Shown: positions 1 to 13,049, numbered from the stretch's first letter. The stretch: 64,000 nucleotides of DNA from Iris pallida (GCA_029216955.1 JANAVB010044017.1:756498-820497); one strand, 5' to 3'. Notes: generated by a model from the sequence alone, not told the origin. Made by a program: numbers and translations.

Positions 1-195
1 GTCTCTGCGTCGCCTAAAAGCACAGTGACTCCGTTATTTTTGAAACACAGTTTCCTCGTCGCCCAAAAACGTAGTGCCTCCATTGTCTTTGAAACACAGT
101 CTCCTCGTCACCCTAAAATTATAGTGACTCTATTGTTGTTGAAGCACAGTCTTCCCATTGCCCTGAAGCGTAGTGACATCGAAGCCTTGCAGAAG
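1..195. repeat. 49-50 bp tandem repeat, about 4 diverged units
   Basis: Units start near 1, 50, 99 and 149. Each holds a block like 'CTCGTCGCCC', then a 'GTAGTGACTCC'-like block, then 'TTGAAACACAG'. Units are roughly 70-80 percent alike by eye. The array continues off the left edge, so its full copy number is unknown. No gene is visible; short frames across it only reflect the repeat. Confidence 0.75.
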
Positions 196-290
196 TACAG
201 CTCGTATAAATACACAGCTCTCTGAGGTGGCATTATTCCAAATGGACAGCCTGGCATCCATATCATTTCAGATATGATCCCATCATTTTG

Positions 291-475
291 TTTAAACTGT
301 TACTCCTAAAGATAAGAACGGAGTTTAGTTTTGTTGATAGAAGCAATATCCAACTAGTTTATTTAAACCTTCGCTCCAAAGATAAGAACGGAGTTTGGTT
401 CTGTTAATAAGGGTAGTATCCAATCGGTTTATTTAAACCAATGCCTCTAAGATAAGGACAAAATCCAACTTCATT
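291..475. repeat. 70-72 bp tandem repeat, about 3 units
   Basis: Three units begin with TTTAAAC near 291, 363 and 432. Each carries 'AAGATAAGAACGGAGTTT' or a diverged form, then 'TATCCAA'. Together with the 49-bp array and the TATA motif downstream, this looks like the promoter-proximal part of an LTR or an old regulatory region. No boundary or target duplication was found. Confidence 0.7.
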
Positions 476-479
476 TGAC

Positions 480-1282
480 CAAGATTATCGAGCGACAAAT
501 GTACGCCATGTGTCGTTTATTCAGTTATATTGATAACTACCCGAGATCTTGATGGAAGAGAATATCAGCTTCCACTATGTGTCAGCTCAGCAGCAGCCCT
601 CACCGTGCAATTATGGCAGATTATCTTATATTTCCATGTGCAGCACTCTTGTGCGCCTGAAAAACTCTTATGCAAATCGTACATGTTCCCTCCTATAAAT
701 AGAAGTAGCTTTCCTTCGATCAAGAGACTTCGACAACTTCGACGTCTTCTTGATTGGCAACCAGAGTTCCACCACAAGTACCAAAAAGTCAGAGCAAGTT
801 CAACTCGTCGTTAGATGGTCAACGGAGTAAAGAAGCCGCTGCAGTTCTCGATCTCCACCATCACACTTTGCTATAAATTTTATACTGTCTAGGAATTCTT
901 TGTATTCTTTTACACGTTTAATATACAAAAAATTTGCTTAACCTTTTGTTATGGCAAACATTTTTGCCTATATATCATTCCACAATTGGTTTTTAAAGTT
1001 GGCACTAGGTCTTTTGGCCACTTGAATTGGTCAAAGTTGAGCATGAGGGATATCAAATAGTCATTTCTGGATTTGAGTCAAAAATGAGTATGGAAACATG
1101 AAAAGTTATCGCGACCGGTTATCGTCGATGTAATCCCCAGTTTGAGGGAGTTGCGTAAAAGAATAAACAGTAAAGAATGAGAAATAATGCTAAGAATGGT
1201 AAATCGAGTTGAGTCTTGCATAGTCATTAGACGACTTGTGCACAAGGTTTGGTTCCTCGTACGACTGTCCGAGAAAAAAAAA

Positions 1283-1283
<1 letters not shown>
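480..1283 (+). other. Non-coding, LTR- or promoter-like stretch
   Basis: No convincing coding sequence. A canonical plant TATA box (CTATAAATAG) lies at 693-702, followed by a pyrimidine-rich, possibly transcribed region and then 'TTTGCTATAAATTTTATACTG' style AT-rich sequence near 870. With the two upstream tandem arrays this resembles the R/U5 side of an LTR, but no end, primer site or coding remnant is recognised. It could equally be a decayed promoter. The 94-residue frame at 530-814 has no recognisable domain. Confidence 0.4.

Positions 1284-1284
<1 letters not shown>

Positions 1285-1335
<51 letters not shown>
1285..1335. repeat. (AT)n microsatellite
   Basis: Uninterrupted AT dinucleotide tract just before the first copy of a duplicated segment. 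Confidence 0.95.
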
Positions 1336-1337
<2 letters not shown>

Positions 1338-1338
<1 letters not shown>

Positions 1339-1492
1339 TTAAAAATTCCTAAATCTTAACCCTAGACATGACCTAGCCGTGCCCCTTGGCAGCCATGCGC
1401 CGCCGCAGTAGGCCACCGACTGTCCCGCGGCCATGGAAACAACAGCGACAACCGCTGCAGCCACGAAGAAACCGCAGTAGTACGCCGTAGCA

Positions 1493-1590
<98 letters not shown>

Positions 1591-1792
1591 ATTATATATA
1601 TTATATATTATATATATATAATATAATATATAATAAATATATATATATAATATATTATATTTAAAATTCCTAAACCCTAACCCTAGACCTGACCTAGCCG
1701 TGCCCCTTGGCAGCCATGCACCGTCGCAGAAGGCCACCGACTGTGCTGCGACCACGGAAACAACATCGACAACCGCTGCAGCACAAAGCAAT
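1338..1792. repeat. Duplicated segment with telomere-like motif, split by (AT)n
   Basis: Two direct copies, about 1338-1495 and 1657-1792, share 'CCCTAGAC', then 'GACCTAGCCGTGCCCCTTGG' and a GC-rich tail about CCG/CAG repeats. An (AT)n-rich tract (about 1493-1660) separates them. The second copy is cut by the copia element and resumes at 29900, where 'GCAACCGTAGCAGCAGCAGTA' style sequence matches the end of copy 1. This restores the pre-insertion site. The 150-residue minus-strand frame over it is repeat-derived. Confidence 0.8.
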
Positions 1793-2879
1793 TGTTGGAA
1801 CGAAATCGTAAAGCAGAATACTCTAGAGGGGGGTGAATAGAGTAGGCAGCGGAATATTGCTAATTAAAAATCTTGTTAGCAGTTAGATCACAGATATAAA
1901 AATAATATCACAAAGTAAATGACAGAAATAAAAAGTGATCAGAAGGCAAACGCAAACACCGAGATTTATACTGGTTTTCCTTTTGTGAGGACTAGTCCAG
2001 TCGGAAGAACTCTAGCTTCCAGTTGAATCCACTATTGGAAAATCCTGCAAGTTTTTATACGAAGTCCCTGCTACTTCTACAGATGCAAGCTTTGATACGA
2101 AGAACTCGACCAACTTCAATTGTGAAGAGTTGTATCTTCTATCAAGCCTCTAATTACAATCGCTCTTGAAACTTCTAGACCGCACCATACTGGCAAATCG
2201 ACTAGAGGATTGTAACTGGCTTGGAATTTAAAAATGAAAGCTTTTTAGAACTCTTTGGAAGAAATGTAAGCTTTAGAAGAGAAGAGATTGAAAGTGAATT
2301 GGTGATTTGAAATGATCGAAATACTTTTCTATTTATAGTTTTTCCAAAGATAGAACTCTGACAGAATTCGGGCAGAATTCAGACAGAACTCTTTGTAACA
2401 AACCGTAACAGAAGGGTGACCAAGTTCAAAATCAAACGTTCACTAACGTTCATCTTGGCCGAACTCTGGCCGAACTCTGGCCGAGTTCTGCTAAGGTTCT
2501 GCCAGTTCATTTTTGATAAAAATCAATTTGGCTTTTTGAAAAGTCCTTCAGAAGCTTTTTGTAAAAAGAATGTTTTTCAAAAACATAGGTCATTTTTAAA
2601 GAGATAGGTCAATTTTGAAAAATAATTCCGGACAGCCTATTTACCAGTACGACTTTGTGTACAATGTATTCCTAGACTCAATAAAATAAAAAAATTACAT
2701 TGCTTTGATGGAAATGCATTCTGAATGGCAAACGGCTTCAGTCTTGAACATAGTAGATATCTATCGTTGAGCAGTGTCCAAAACATTGTAGGTAAACATC
2801 TGAATTGACTTGTATTTATATCGAGACAGAGTTTGATCAATTATTAAAATTAGGTTTGACCATGACTAATGGGCCAACA
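1793..2879 (-). repeat. 3' LTR of the copia element
   Basis: About 1087 bp, starts TGTTGGAACG and ends GGGCCAACA. It aligns along its length with 28826-29899 (1074 bp) with scattered mismatches, about 5 percent by eye, so the insertion is the oldest of the stack. The short motif GCCGAACTCTG is reiterated three times near 2457-2490 here but twice in the partner LTR, accounting for most of the length difference. Confidence 0.9.
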
Positions 2880-3716
2880 ATGTCCCCATTTTGATAATTG
2901 ACAAACCTTGCCGATATAACATCTAAGTTTGGATCAATTCAAAAATGTATACGAAAAATTGTTCATAAACTGTATTCATGAAGATGTTAGATCTATTTCT
3001 CCCCCGTTGTCACTTAGCAAAATAATTGCAAAAGAGAAAGCTCCCCCGCAATAAATGCATAAGTAACACACAGTGAAGAAACACAAAAAATATATATATA
3101 AAATATTCACCACAGGTATAAACAGTTAAGAAGATATTGTATAAACAACATAGGTATGGTATTTGTCACAGGCAGTTTATATGGAAGCAAGAAAAGTAAT
3201 GCTATAGTAAAGCTGTAACAAATAAAATGCTGAATAATAAACTAAGTGAAACGTATGCCAAACTGAGGCATAATAAAAACCATGTCTATGAAGAGTCATA
3301 AATAATAACTAAAAGAGTGATGATAATAGCTTGGAATGTCGGAGCATTTCCAAGTAAACATAAGACAAAAGTATCAGTCTCGATATGTAACATCTAAAAA
3401 ATCATAAAAATTCTAGAAACCCTAAGAATTTGAAAGTGGAGGAGAGAAGGAATTATACCTTCCAAGAATTGGATATGTTGTTGAGGATGAAATTTTCTGC
3501 ACGAATCCAAAGTTTGGACGAAGATCTCCACGCGGATTGGAAGAACAAGGGTGGAGAAGAGCTAGGGTTTGGAGGCACGGCTGCTGGTGTTTGAGGATGT
3601 TTTGGAAGAATGAAGAAGATGGGGGCCTCGGGTTCTGGCTGGTACATATATATACCTAGCCGAACTCTGGCTGAATTCGGACCGAGCTCTGGCCGAATTC
3701 GCCAAGGATTGCCCGG

Positions 3717-3773
<57 letters not shown>

Positions 3774-4066
3774 TAATAATGATGTGGCCACATCTTTTTC
3801 ATTAATTCGTTTCAAATATTTAATTCAGAGTTTAGTAATTTAAAATCTCAAAATAATATAATTAATATTATTAGATAAATTAATATTCTTTACTCAGCAT
3901 CTGTCTCAGATTAGCTGTAGGAGTACTGTTCCAACTAACGAAGGTTCACCGGAGAACTCTTAAATATCGCTTGGCTTCGACCGTAGTCGTGGTGACAGAC
4001 AGACTCTTTTTAGGCTTGTCTCGAAAACAGTTATCGAGTATCGAATAAATAATTAATAAAACAAAA
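2880..4066 (-). other. Copia post-pol spacer with polypurine tract
   Basis: A polypurine tract (minus strand CAAAATGGGGACA) lies at 2881-2893, next to the 3' LTR. The remaining 1.1 kb has no recognisable coding region. SIRE-type elements often carry an envelope-like frame here; if one existed it is gone. An (AT)n tract sits at about 3719-3768, and copies of GCCGAACTCTGGC, also present in the LTR, at 3658-3705. The 64-residue frame at 3453-3647 has no family resemblance. Confidence 0.65.
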
Positions 4067-5754
4067 TTAATTAATATTATTGACATCTAAAATGCCTAAT
4101 TCTCGACGTAAATAATTGAAACGATCTTCCGCTAGAGATTTTGTGAGTACGTCAGCTAATTGATTCTGAGTGTCTATGTATACAAGGTCTATATCTCCAT
4201 TTTGTTGATAATCTCTAAGAAAGTGATGTCTAATCTCGATATATTTAGTACGAGAGTGACATACTGGATTCTTAGTTAAATTAATAGAACTAGTATTGTC
4301 ACAGAAAAAGGGTATGTGTGTAAAATGCAATCCATAGTCTTCTAAAGTTTGTTTTATCCACAAAATTTGTGCACAACAACGTCCTGTGGCGATATACTCA
4401 GCCTCAGTTGTTGATAATGCAACAGAATTTTGCTTTTTACTAAACCAAGAGACTATAGCTTTTCCTAGAAAATGACATGTACTGCTGGTACTTTTTCTAT
4501 CTACTTTGCATCCGGCAAAATCAGCATCAGAATAACCGGTTAAGTCAAATGATGTAGTTTTGGGATACCATAAGCCGGCAGAAGAAGTGCCTTTAAGGTA
4601 TCGGAAGATACGCTTAACTGCGCACAGATGTGATTCCTTAGGATTAGCTTGAAAGCATGCACATAAACAAACACTAAACATAATGTCTGGTCGACTAACA
4701 GTTAAATACAGTAAGCTGTCGATCATACCTCGATACTTATGTATGTCGACAGGTTTGCATTGTTCATCAATATCAAGCTTGGTTAAAGTCGCCATTGGAG
4801 TGCTAAGTGGCTTGACTGCTTCCATGTCGATCTTCTTTAATAGATCCTTTGTGTACTTTGCTTGATTTATGAATGTCCCATTGTTGGTTTATTTGATTTA
4901 CAGTCCGAGAAATAATTTCAGCTCTCCCATCATGCTCATCTCAAACTCATTCTGCATACACTTTAAAAATTCTTGACAAAGAGATTCATCAGTAGATCCA
5001 AAGATAATATCATCTACATAGACTTGAATCAAAAGAATATTGTTATTCAAAGATTTTATAAACAAAGTAGTGTCAACCTTTCCCTTTGAAAAACCGTTAT
5101 CGAGTAGAAAAGAGCTTAGACGATCGTACCAAGCACGAGGGACTTGTTTCAAACCGTATAATGCTTTCTTCAACTTGAAAACATATTCAGGAAATTTGAA
5201 ATCAGTAAAACCGGGTGGTTGAGCTACATAAACCTCTTTTTTTATAAAACCATTTAAAAATGCGCTTTTGACATCCATTTGAAATAACTTAAAATTATGA
5301 AAACATGCAAATGCACATAACATGCGAATGGATTCTAATCTCGTAACTGGGGTATAAGTCTCATCGTAGTCGATACCTTCTTCTTGATTGTATCCTTGAG
5401 CTACGAGTCGAGCCTTATTACGAGTTACTAAACCATTCTCGTTCAGTTTGTTTCATAATACCCATCGAGTGCCAATGACCGGATGATCAATGGGCTTGGG
5501 AACAAGTTCCCAAACTTGATTTCGTTCAAATTGGCTTAATTCCTCTTGCATAGCATCTAACCAAAAATTATCACTACATGTTTCATCAATATTTTTGGGT
5601 TCAAACTGTGAGACAAAAGCAACACAAGAATCTATATCTTTATTAGAGGAACGATACTTACACCCTTGGTAATGTCACCAATTACCAAGTCCTTTGGATG
5701 ATTAGCCAAGAATCTCATCTCTTTTGGTGTAGTCTCAAGATTGCTAATTCCGGC
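4067..5754 (-). pseudogene. Copia pol: reverse transcriptase and RNase H, broken
   Basis: The 3' half of copia pol. Reverse transcriptase shows 'FQMDVKSAFLNG' and the catalytic YVDDIIFGST box (within 4898-5323). RNase H shows GYSDADFAGC, SKKQNSVALSTTEAEYIA and the 'NQLADVLTKSL' tail (4067-4825). The two frames are contiguous but separated by two in-frame stops near 4873-4890. A further TGA lies near 5453 and a frame change near 5659. The start of this fragment abuts element A at 5755; the coding sequence resumes at 14768 beyond it. It would copy element RNA into cDNA if intact, but it cannot be translated as one piece. Confidence 0.9.
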
Positions 5755-6829
5755 TGTCATAGTTTGAAAAAAAAATTCTTTTTATAAATAAATAAATTTA
5801 TTCTTTCTACAAAGAATTAATTCCCATGTATTTACATATATATATTTTTTTTCTATTATAAATAGGAATACCAACTTGTCAATTTAACCCCCCAACTTTA
5901 TTATTGCATTATGCAATAATAAATCCTTTAACATCCAAACCCTCCAACAAATTTTGCAATTTTATTTTGTAATGGGACACTTGTCATTTGTTTGTGGTTG
6001 GGAAGTTTCAAGAAATGACATGTGTCATTCTTGGAGGGAAAGAAGGAAGGAAAGAAAAAAAAATATCAAACCCCCCCTTCTCCATTTCTTGGCCGCCCCC
6101 CCCCCTTTCATTCTCTCTCCTCCCTTTTAACTTCTTCTTCTTCTTCCTCCAACTTCTTTTCTTCTCCAAAGTTTTTCCCAAGAAGAAAATTAGGTATAAT
6201 TTTATTTACTTTTCCTTCCCTTCTCTTTTCCTTTTTCTAACTCATTTCCTTAGTTGATCCAAATTTGATTTTTTATATATATTGTGATTCTAAATTCTAG
6301 GGTTATTTTGGAGGGATTTAAATTTGTTCTAAGTTCACTCCCAAGTCAAGGCAAGCTCTCTACTATCCTTAAACCTCTTATTTTACTCTATGAATTCTCA
6401 TATTTCCAAGATTTATATTTTAGTTGTTTCTAGTGACATTGGTGCATGGTTGAGGTTGTAGAAAATCTTTTGGTTGTGTCAAGAAGAAATTATTTATAGC
6501 AAAATTTTGAACATCATAGTATGGACATATATGGATTTATACTCACATGCAAGACTACATAATCTACAATATGTGGAAATTGTGGTAGATTAAACTAGGA
6601 TTTTTCCCTCAAGCAAGTAGTGCACTTGTGTAAATTATTTTGAATGGTATCAATATAATTTTAGTAGAGAACTTCAATATTTTCTATGACTATGATTTAT
6701 ATCATTCTAACATAGAGCTTTTGTGAATTGACAATATATATTTATTGAATATCCAAAACTAAAGGTCATGATAGAAAAATACTTACAACATACCTATGTA
6801 TATTTTTTTTTTTTTACTTACAACATACC

Positions 6830-6899
<70 letters not shown>

Positions 6900-6900
6900 T

Positions 6901-6980
<80 letters not shown>

Positions 6981-8665
6981 ATATATATATATATATAACG
7001 TATGAGTTAGAGATGTATAAAGACACAAATCTTTATTTTCGCTACTTAAGTTGTATCTTTTAACAAAGTCTCCGTTTATATTAAATATGAATGTGATTCT
7101 TAGTTTTTTCAAGTAAAAATAGGATTATTAAATTATGAATGCACAACTTGTCGATTATCGAACCACATTACCCCCTATGTTTACATAAAAACCTTTTATT
7201 GGTAAAGAGTTTGATACTCTAAAAATCTTTAATTTCCATGTCAACGAACATCAATGAATAGAGATATTCTAACTTTTGTTCTTGACTTGAAAATGAAAAT
7301 TAGAACCTATACTTGTTGAAAATTAACCATCCTTGTGTATGATTGTAAGTTACTTTCTTTGTTAATTGAATATATTGCGTGGTTCCGGTGTTGAGGGTTG
7401 CTCCACGGAAGGGGTCGGCGTACCCGGGTTTTATTATACCATTTGTGCTTATTGTAGAATTTCCAGTTCAAGAAAAACAAAGGAGACTCTGCCGAAAATT
7501 CTTAGAAATTTTAGAGTTAGCTAATTTACAAAGCTTTAGGTTCTCTTTCTTTTCCATTTATATATTCTGTCCTGTAATTCCGTCACAAGACGATAAGTTG
7601 CATTAGAGCTCGATATAATTAAATGGATCATTTAGAGTAGTTGCATCGGAATGGGAGAGAAAACTAGTTGGATCACACCATCAAATTCATTGCAATACTA
7701 CTTGTTTTCAAACTGATCAGTTCCTTTTTTCGGCACTTGTTTGGCCAGACGGGTCTGTCGGGGTGTGGCTTAGCACACTTCCTGTTTCATATTTTCTGTA
7801 TCCATTGGATTCCGAATCCCCGAATTCGGCTCTGTAATATCCAATGTAGCTTGTTCCGATATTCTTGGAAAATTCTAAGTCATACGACAATTGTTTTAAC
7901 ACTTGATTCTGGGGAACCGGAAATGATTCAGGTGTTATTAGTTATATCGCATAAATATGTGATGCTTAATACTAATAGGACGGATAAAGTCTAAGCACCG
8001 CCCATTTAGTATAATCCTGATCCGGGGCAAATGGGATTATTGCCGAGATACTAGGTGTGTGTGATCCAAAGGGTTTCTCTAAACAATGCATTTTCATTAA
8101 GTCTAGTATTGGCTCTATTAGTTTTAATTACATCTTCAGACCTTACTCGACTTTGACACTTGACAGTATCATTTACTCTAGTTGGTGCTCAAGATATTTG
8201 GGTGAATGTATTCTATTTTATATTTTGGCGTCATTATTCTTCTTGTCTTACTTTCTTTCCTTGACCGAGAGCTTGCTCGTCGTATTGACGACCTAGTTTT
8301 GTTCACTAGGTGTGGAGGAAGTTCCAGATGATTAGTATGCTGAAAAGGATCTCTACGAGTGACTGCATCCTTGGAAGACTTTTGTTAATGATAAGATTTA
8401 GTACTGGATATGACTTGTATAATTAATGATAAGACGTAGTAGTGGATATGTGATGTATAATTATGAACTCTTGGAAGTGGAAGTAGTAACATTTTGGATA
8501 ATGACATTTTGGAAGTGAATTTGTTAGTTATTTTCCTGTACCTATATTTTATCTCTGACTTTACAGGCGACAATCGCAAGTACGGCACATGTTGTATCGT
8601 ATAAGTGCGTAGCCTGGAGATGTACCACGCTCCAAATTTATATTTATGGAAGTCGGGACGTGACA
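5755..8665 (+). repeat. 5' LTR of element A
   Basis: About 2.9 kb. It contains a CT-rich leader-like segment (6060-6240) and a long (AT)n tract (about 6833-7000), and ends GGGACGTGACA. The 108-residue frame at 7668-7994 recurs at 13770-14096, but only because both LTRs descend from one copy; it has no recognisable domain and I do not call it a gene. Confidence 0.88.
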
Positions 8666-8671
8666 CAACAG

Positions 8672-8800
8672 AAGCCGGTAGAGATCATAGATACAGTATC
8701 CTTGGTTCGAGTTTCATGGAACAAGGACTTCCCTGGCGAATCTACGTGGGAGCAGGAGGACGACATGCGGCAACATTATCCATATCTCTTCGGCGATTAA
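8672..8800 (+). pseudogene. Chromodomain tail of gypsy integrase
   Basis: About 42 codons ending in TAA at 8798-8800. The readable end has a GESTWE motif, then the run EDDMRQHYPYLF, matching the C-terminal chromodomain of Tekay-type chromoviruses; element B has [19 protein letters not shown] at the same place. The chromodomain would target integration through histone marks. The N-terminal side reads KPVEIID and then appears to skip part of the domain, so there is a further small deletion inside the remnant. Everything upstream of it in pol is missing, and the left LTR joins it almost directly. Confidence 0.8.
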
Positions 8801-8846
8801 GTTACCGTAGTTTTTTTTTTCCTGACCCTATGTGTGTTCTCTTAAA

Positions 8847-8880
8847 TTCCGAGGACGGAATTTAATTAAGGTGGGTAGAG
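8847..8880 (+). promoter_or_regulatory. Polypurine tract of element A with upstream palindrome
   Basis: AAGGTGGGTAGAG directly precedes the right LTR and would prime plus-strand DNA. Just upstream is the imperfect palindrome AATTCCGAGGACGGAATT, also found at the same position in element B and, in a diverged form, in element C. Confidence 0.75.
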
Positions 8881-8954
8881 TGTCATAGTTTGAAAAAAAA
8901 AATCTTTTTATAAATAAATAAATTTATTCTTTCTACAAAGAATTAATTCCCATG

Positions 8955-9044
<90 letters not shown>

Positions 9045-9532
9045 CTATTTATAAATAGGAATACCAACTTGTCAATTTAACCCCCCAACATTTATTATTG
9101 CATTATGCAATAATAAATCCTTTAACATCCAAACCCTCCAACAAATTTTGCAATTTCATTTTGTAATGGGACACTTGTCATTTGTATGTGGTTGGGAAGT
9201 TTCAAGAAATGACATGTGTCATTCTTGGAGGGAAAGAAGGAAGGAAAGAAAAAAAAATATCAAACCCCCCTTCTCCATTTCTTGGCCGGCCCCCCCTTTC
9301 ACTCTCTCCTCCCTTTTAACTTCTTCTTCTTCCTCCAACTTCTTTTCTTCTCCAAAGTTTTTCCCAAGAAGAAAATTAGGTATAATTTTATTTACTTTTC
9401 CTTCCCTTCTCTTTTCCTTTTTCTAACTCATTTCCTTAGTTGATCCAAACTTGATTTTTTATATATATTGTGATTCTAAATTCTAGGGTTATTTTGGAGG
9501 GATTTAAATTTGTTCTAAGTTCACTCCCAAGT

Positions 9533-12473
9533 TGTCACTTCCCGTTTCTAGAATGCGTATTTTTATATATGTGCAATTCATGTATATTTATTTAGTATTT
9601 ATCATGTATTATCATGTATTTAAATTCCTTTAATTTCATGTTAATTAATTATCTGCTCTTTAATTTTCATGTTAATTAATTTCCTGCAATTTTATTATCT
9701 GTATTTTATTCCTGCATTTTATTTCCTGCTTGTTACCTCTCTGCTTTCGGGTTGGCCTTGGATGGACCCGATTGAAACTGACCCAATAACCCCACCTACA
9801 CCACCCTCCCTATTTAAAGCCCTCCACTCCTTCTCTCTCCTCATAAACTTCCTTCACCAATACTTCTTCTTCTTCCTCTCATCACTTCTCCACCTACCAG
9901 CAGTAGCAGCAGGCAAGTGCAATCTTGCTTCTTGCTTGGAGAACCATTTTTATGGTTCATTATTCTTTCTCTCACGATCCTGAGAGAGTTTACTACTTAG
10001 CATTTTTGATTTCGTTGGCTTGTTTCTCCCAGATCTAAGTTTTGTGTTTTCGGTTGACCATGAGTTTGATCTTCCAACTTGGCGTGTATTCTCGGTTGTC
10101 TATGGGTTCTGAACCATGGGAACTTCATTTCTGGCTAGGGACGAAGGTTCCTGAGTCACGCACACGTCTTTACGTGTCTGCGTGTATTTTCAGTCACGCT
10201 CACGTTCTTACGTGTCTGCGTGTATTTTCAGTCACGTACACGTCTCTACGTGTCTGCGTGTATTTTAGTCACGCTCACGTTATTATGTGTCTGCGTGTAT
10301 TTTCAGTCACGCACACGTCTCTACGTGTCTGCGTGTATTTTAGTCACGCACACGTTGTTACGTGTCTGCATGTATTTTCAGTCACGCACACGTCTCTACG
10401 TGTTTGCGTGTATTTTGAGTCACACTCATGTTCTTACGTGTTAGCGTGGATTTTTAGTCACGCTCACGTCTTGACGAGCGTGCGTGAATTTTCAGTCACG
10501 CACACATCTTTGCATGAGTGCATGAATTTCCTGTCACGTACACGTCCTTACATGTCAGCGTGGATTTTGTGTTACGCACCATCTTTGCATGCGTGCGTGA
10601 ATTTCTTATCACTTTTCCACGCCCATTTTCCACGCTCACTTTTCACGCTCACTCCTACTAGACTTGGCGTGACTTTCGGCCTTAGCCTAGACTTGTTGGC
10701 GTGACTTTCTAACCTGGGTGTTTTTATTTGTTCTATAACTTATTCATTTAATGGTGGCATAATAATTCTTCTATTATATCCTTACGCCTTTTGGCCTGAA
10801 CTTGATAAATCATGATATGTTAATATTGATAATGCAGATTGTTATGTGGAATGTGTCATGTGTCTTGATTGATCCATGGATACCCAGTATGACTAGAACT
10901 TAACTCTAAGGAGTTATAGGCTCGACCCCATGTAATACTAATTGACTTTCATGCCTTGTCACCATTGATAATGATTGTGACATTGACTAATAATTGATCA
11001 TGTGTTCCCGATTGGAACTAAGAGACTAGCTAGTCGTCTTACTGAATTGAATGAATGAGACACGTTCATGTAATGAACTATTGCAATCGATTAGCCGATC
11101 CCGAATATTGGCATACAGGCACATGCATGTTTCAAATTATTTATTTATTTATTTAGTTATTTATTTATCTTACAAAAACAGCATGTGTACTTTATGGTCA
11201 AGGCATGATTACTCCGTGGTTAGATTTGATTGTTGCATCACGCTATGTAAGACCTACAACCTAGCTGCACGAGTATCGTTGTAGAGTTGCGCATATCGTA
11301 CCCCGTGCGAAAGTACTCATTTGAATGATCATGATCCATGGCATGGGATTTCACTCAACGTAGAGACTATTAAGTTAAATAAAATAATGATTGCATGGAG
11401 AGAATGGATTCCCGAGTTCTTACATGGCAGCCCCCTTGGGACTAGTAGTGCCCGACGGGCCGACTGGTTCCCACAGATACTGTAAATCTGTCACACGGGC
11501 AGGGAACGGTATCTGCTTATATTATTGTACATGCTATATTAACGGCGGGCGTCCCGCTGGGACTCGTCTAATTATATGATTGGCACAATTGATTGATTGG
11601 ATAGACTAGCCTTGCTCGCACATAGTAAGAACTGAGGAATCCCTATTTGCATAATTCCAGGATAACCTGGGACTCATAATAGCAAGCCGTAGAGTTGATT
11701 GGCCGTTCAAGATGATTTGTTTGTGTACTGTACCTACTCTGTTGCCTAACTGAGACGATCAGAATGTCAGGACATGACGGGCCAACTTCTGTCCTTGTTT
11801 GGTTGGGAGGTTGGTTCGAAGTGTCGTGATGTTATGTGAATCCTAGTGGAGAGCAGAGATCTATTATTATATTCTCTTACTTACTGGTTTAATTCTTCAT
11901 ATCGTGCTCCCTTGTAGTACTTGCAATTAGAGGTCTAACCTCTCTGGTTTTGCATGGCCAGATTTAGAGCCGGTCCCCGAGGATCCAGCTTACTTCTACC
12001 TCCAAGATGGTCAATACTAGGAGAATGATCGCAGGAGGACTCGAGTGGGTTTCTTACTTCACCACTCGTTTTGTTATTTACTTTATACTTAGTCGTTTGG
12101 CACCGACATGTTAGTTGGATTGTCTTGCACTTACTTTTACATGATTGTAATTAAGTCAGACTGCAACTGATAACAATTGTGTATATGTTACTATACCATC
12201 CGACTATGTTTTGTAAAGCCAGATCTCAAGAACATTTTGACTGAGCGTTTGGGACGCCTTACTACTTTATCTTACATGTTCTCTATTACTGTTTCTTGTT
12301 TGAATGATTGAGACAATAGATGTGAAGTGACCATAGTAAGACTTTCATGTAGTATGCACCCCCTCGTCTGGTTAGACAGCATTGATCGTATTATACGGTA
12401 CTCTTCTACCCGTAATACGTAGCTGGCTGAGTCATTCCCCCGCTCTCCAGTATTCTGGTTCTGGGGCGTGACA
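9533..12473 (+). mobile_element. Solo LTR of a chromovirus related to element B
   Basis: A 2941-bp insertion beginning TGTCACTTCCCG and ending GGGGCGTGACA. It is flanked by the perfect duplication CAAGT (9528-9532, 12474-12478) inside element A's right LTR. No internal coding region or partner LTR exists, so it is a solo LTR left by LTR-LTR recombination. Its last 35 or so bases equal the corresponding end of element B's LTR, which places it in a related family and gives plus orientation. A TATA-like TATTTAAA lies at 9811-9818, followed by a CT-rich leader. Confidence 0.88.
10152..10605 (+). repeat. 37-38 bp minisatellite inside the solo LTR, about 12 units
   Basis: Unit core is CACGCACACGTCTCTACGTG followed by TCTGCGTGTATTTTCAGT. 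Early units are near identical; units after about 10420 diverge. Each carries two ACGT cores. The 220-residue frame at 10042-10704 is simply this repeat translated and is not a gene. Confidence 0.85.
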
Positions 12474-12922
12474 CAAGTCAAGGCAAGCTCTCTACTATCC
12501 TTAAACCTCTTATTTTACTCTATGAATTCTCATATTTCCAAGATTTATATTTTAGTTGTTTCTAGTGACATTGGTGCATGGTTGAGGTTGTAGAAAATCT
12601 TTTGGTTGTGTCAAGAAGAAATTATTTATAGCAAAATTTTGAACATCATAGTATGGACATATATGGATTTATACTCACATGCAAGACTACATAATCTACA
12701 ATATGTGGAAATTGTGGTAGATTAAGGATTTTTCCCTCAAGCAAGTAGTGCACTTGTGTAAATTATTTTGAATGGTATCAATATAATTTTTGTAGAGAAC
12801 TTCATTATTTTCTATGACTAAGATTTATATCATTCTAACATAGAGCTTTTGTGAATTGACAATATATATTTATTGAATATCCAAAACTAAAGGTCATGAT
12901 AGAAAAATACTTACAACATACC

Positions 12923-12986
<64 letters not shown>

Positions 12987-13049
12987 CAATATATATTTAT
13001 TGAATATCCAAAACTAAAGGTCATGATAGAAAAATACTTACAACATACC

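Noticed and set aside
565..814. Overlapping 70- and 94-residue frames near the TATA box
   Set aside because: They overlap on opposite strands, with no recognised motif; more likely a non-coding LTR or promoter region.
3453..3647. Envelope-like frame of a SIRE element
   Set aside because: Only 64 residues, Pro-rich, no signal or membrane segment; no support beyond its position.
6768..7112. Open frames of alternating Tyr and Ile on both strands (also at 1339-1791 and 33879-34226)
   Set aside because: These are translations of (AT)n microsatellites, open because the repeat has no stop in some frames.
7668..7994. 108-residue frame also found at 13770-14096
   Set aside because: The two copies lie in the paired LTRs of element A and are alike by descent from one LTR; no domain.
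10042..10704. 220-residue plus-strand frame
   Set aside because: It is the solo LTR minisatellite translated (repeating CVYFSHAH-type units); no family features.
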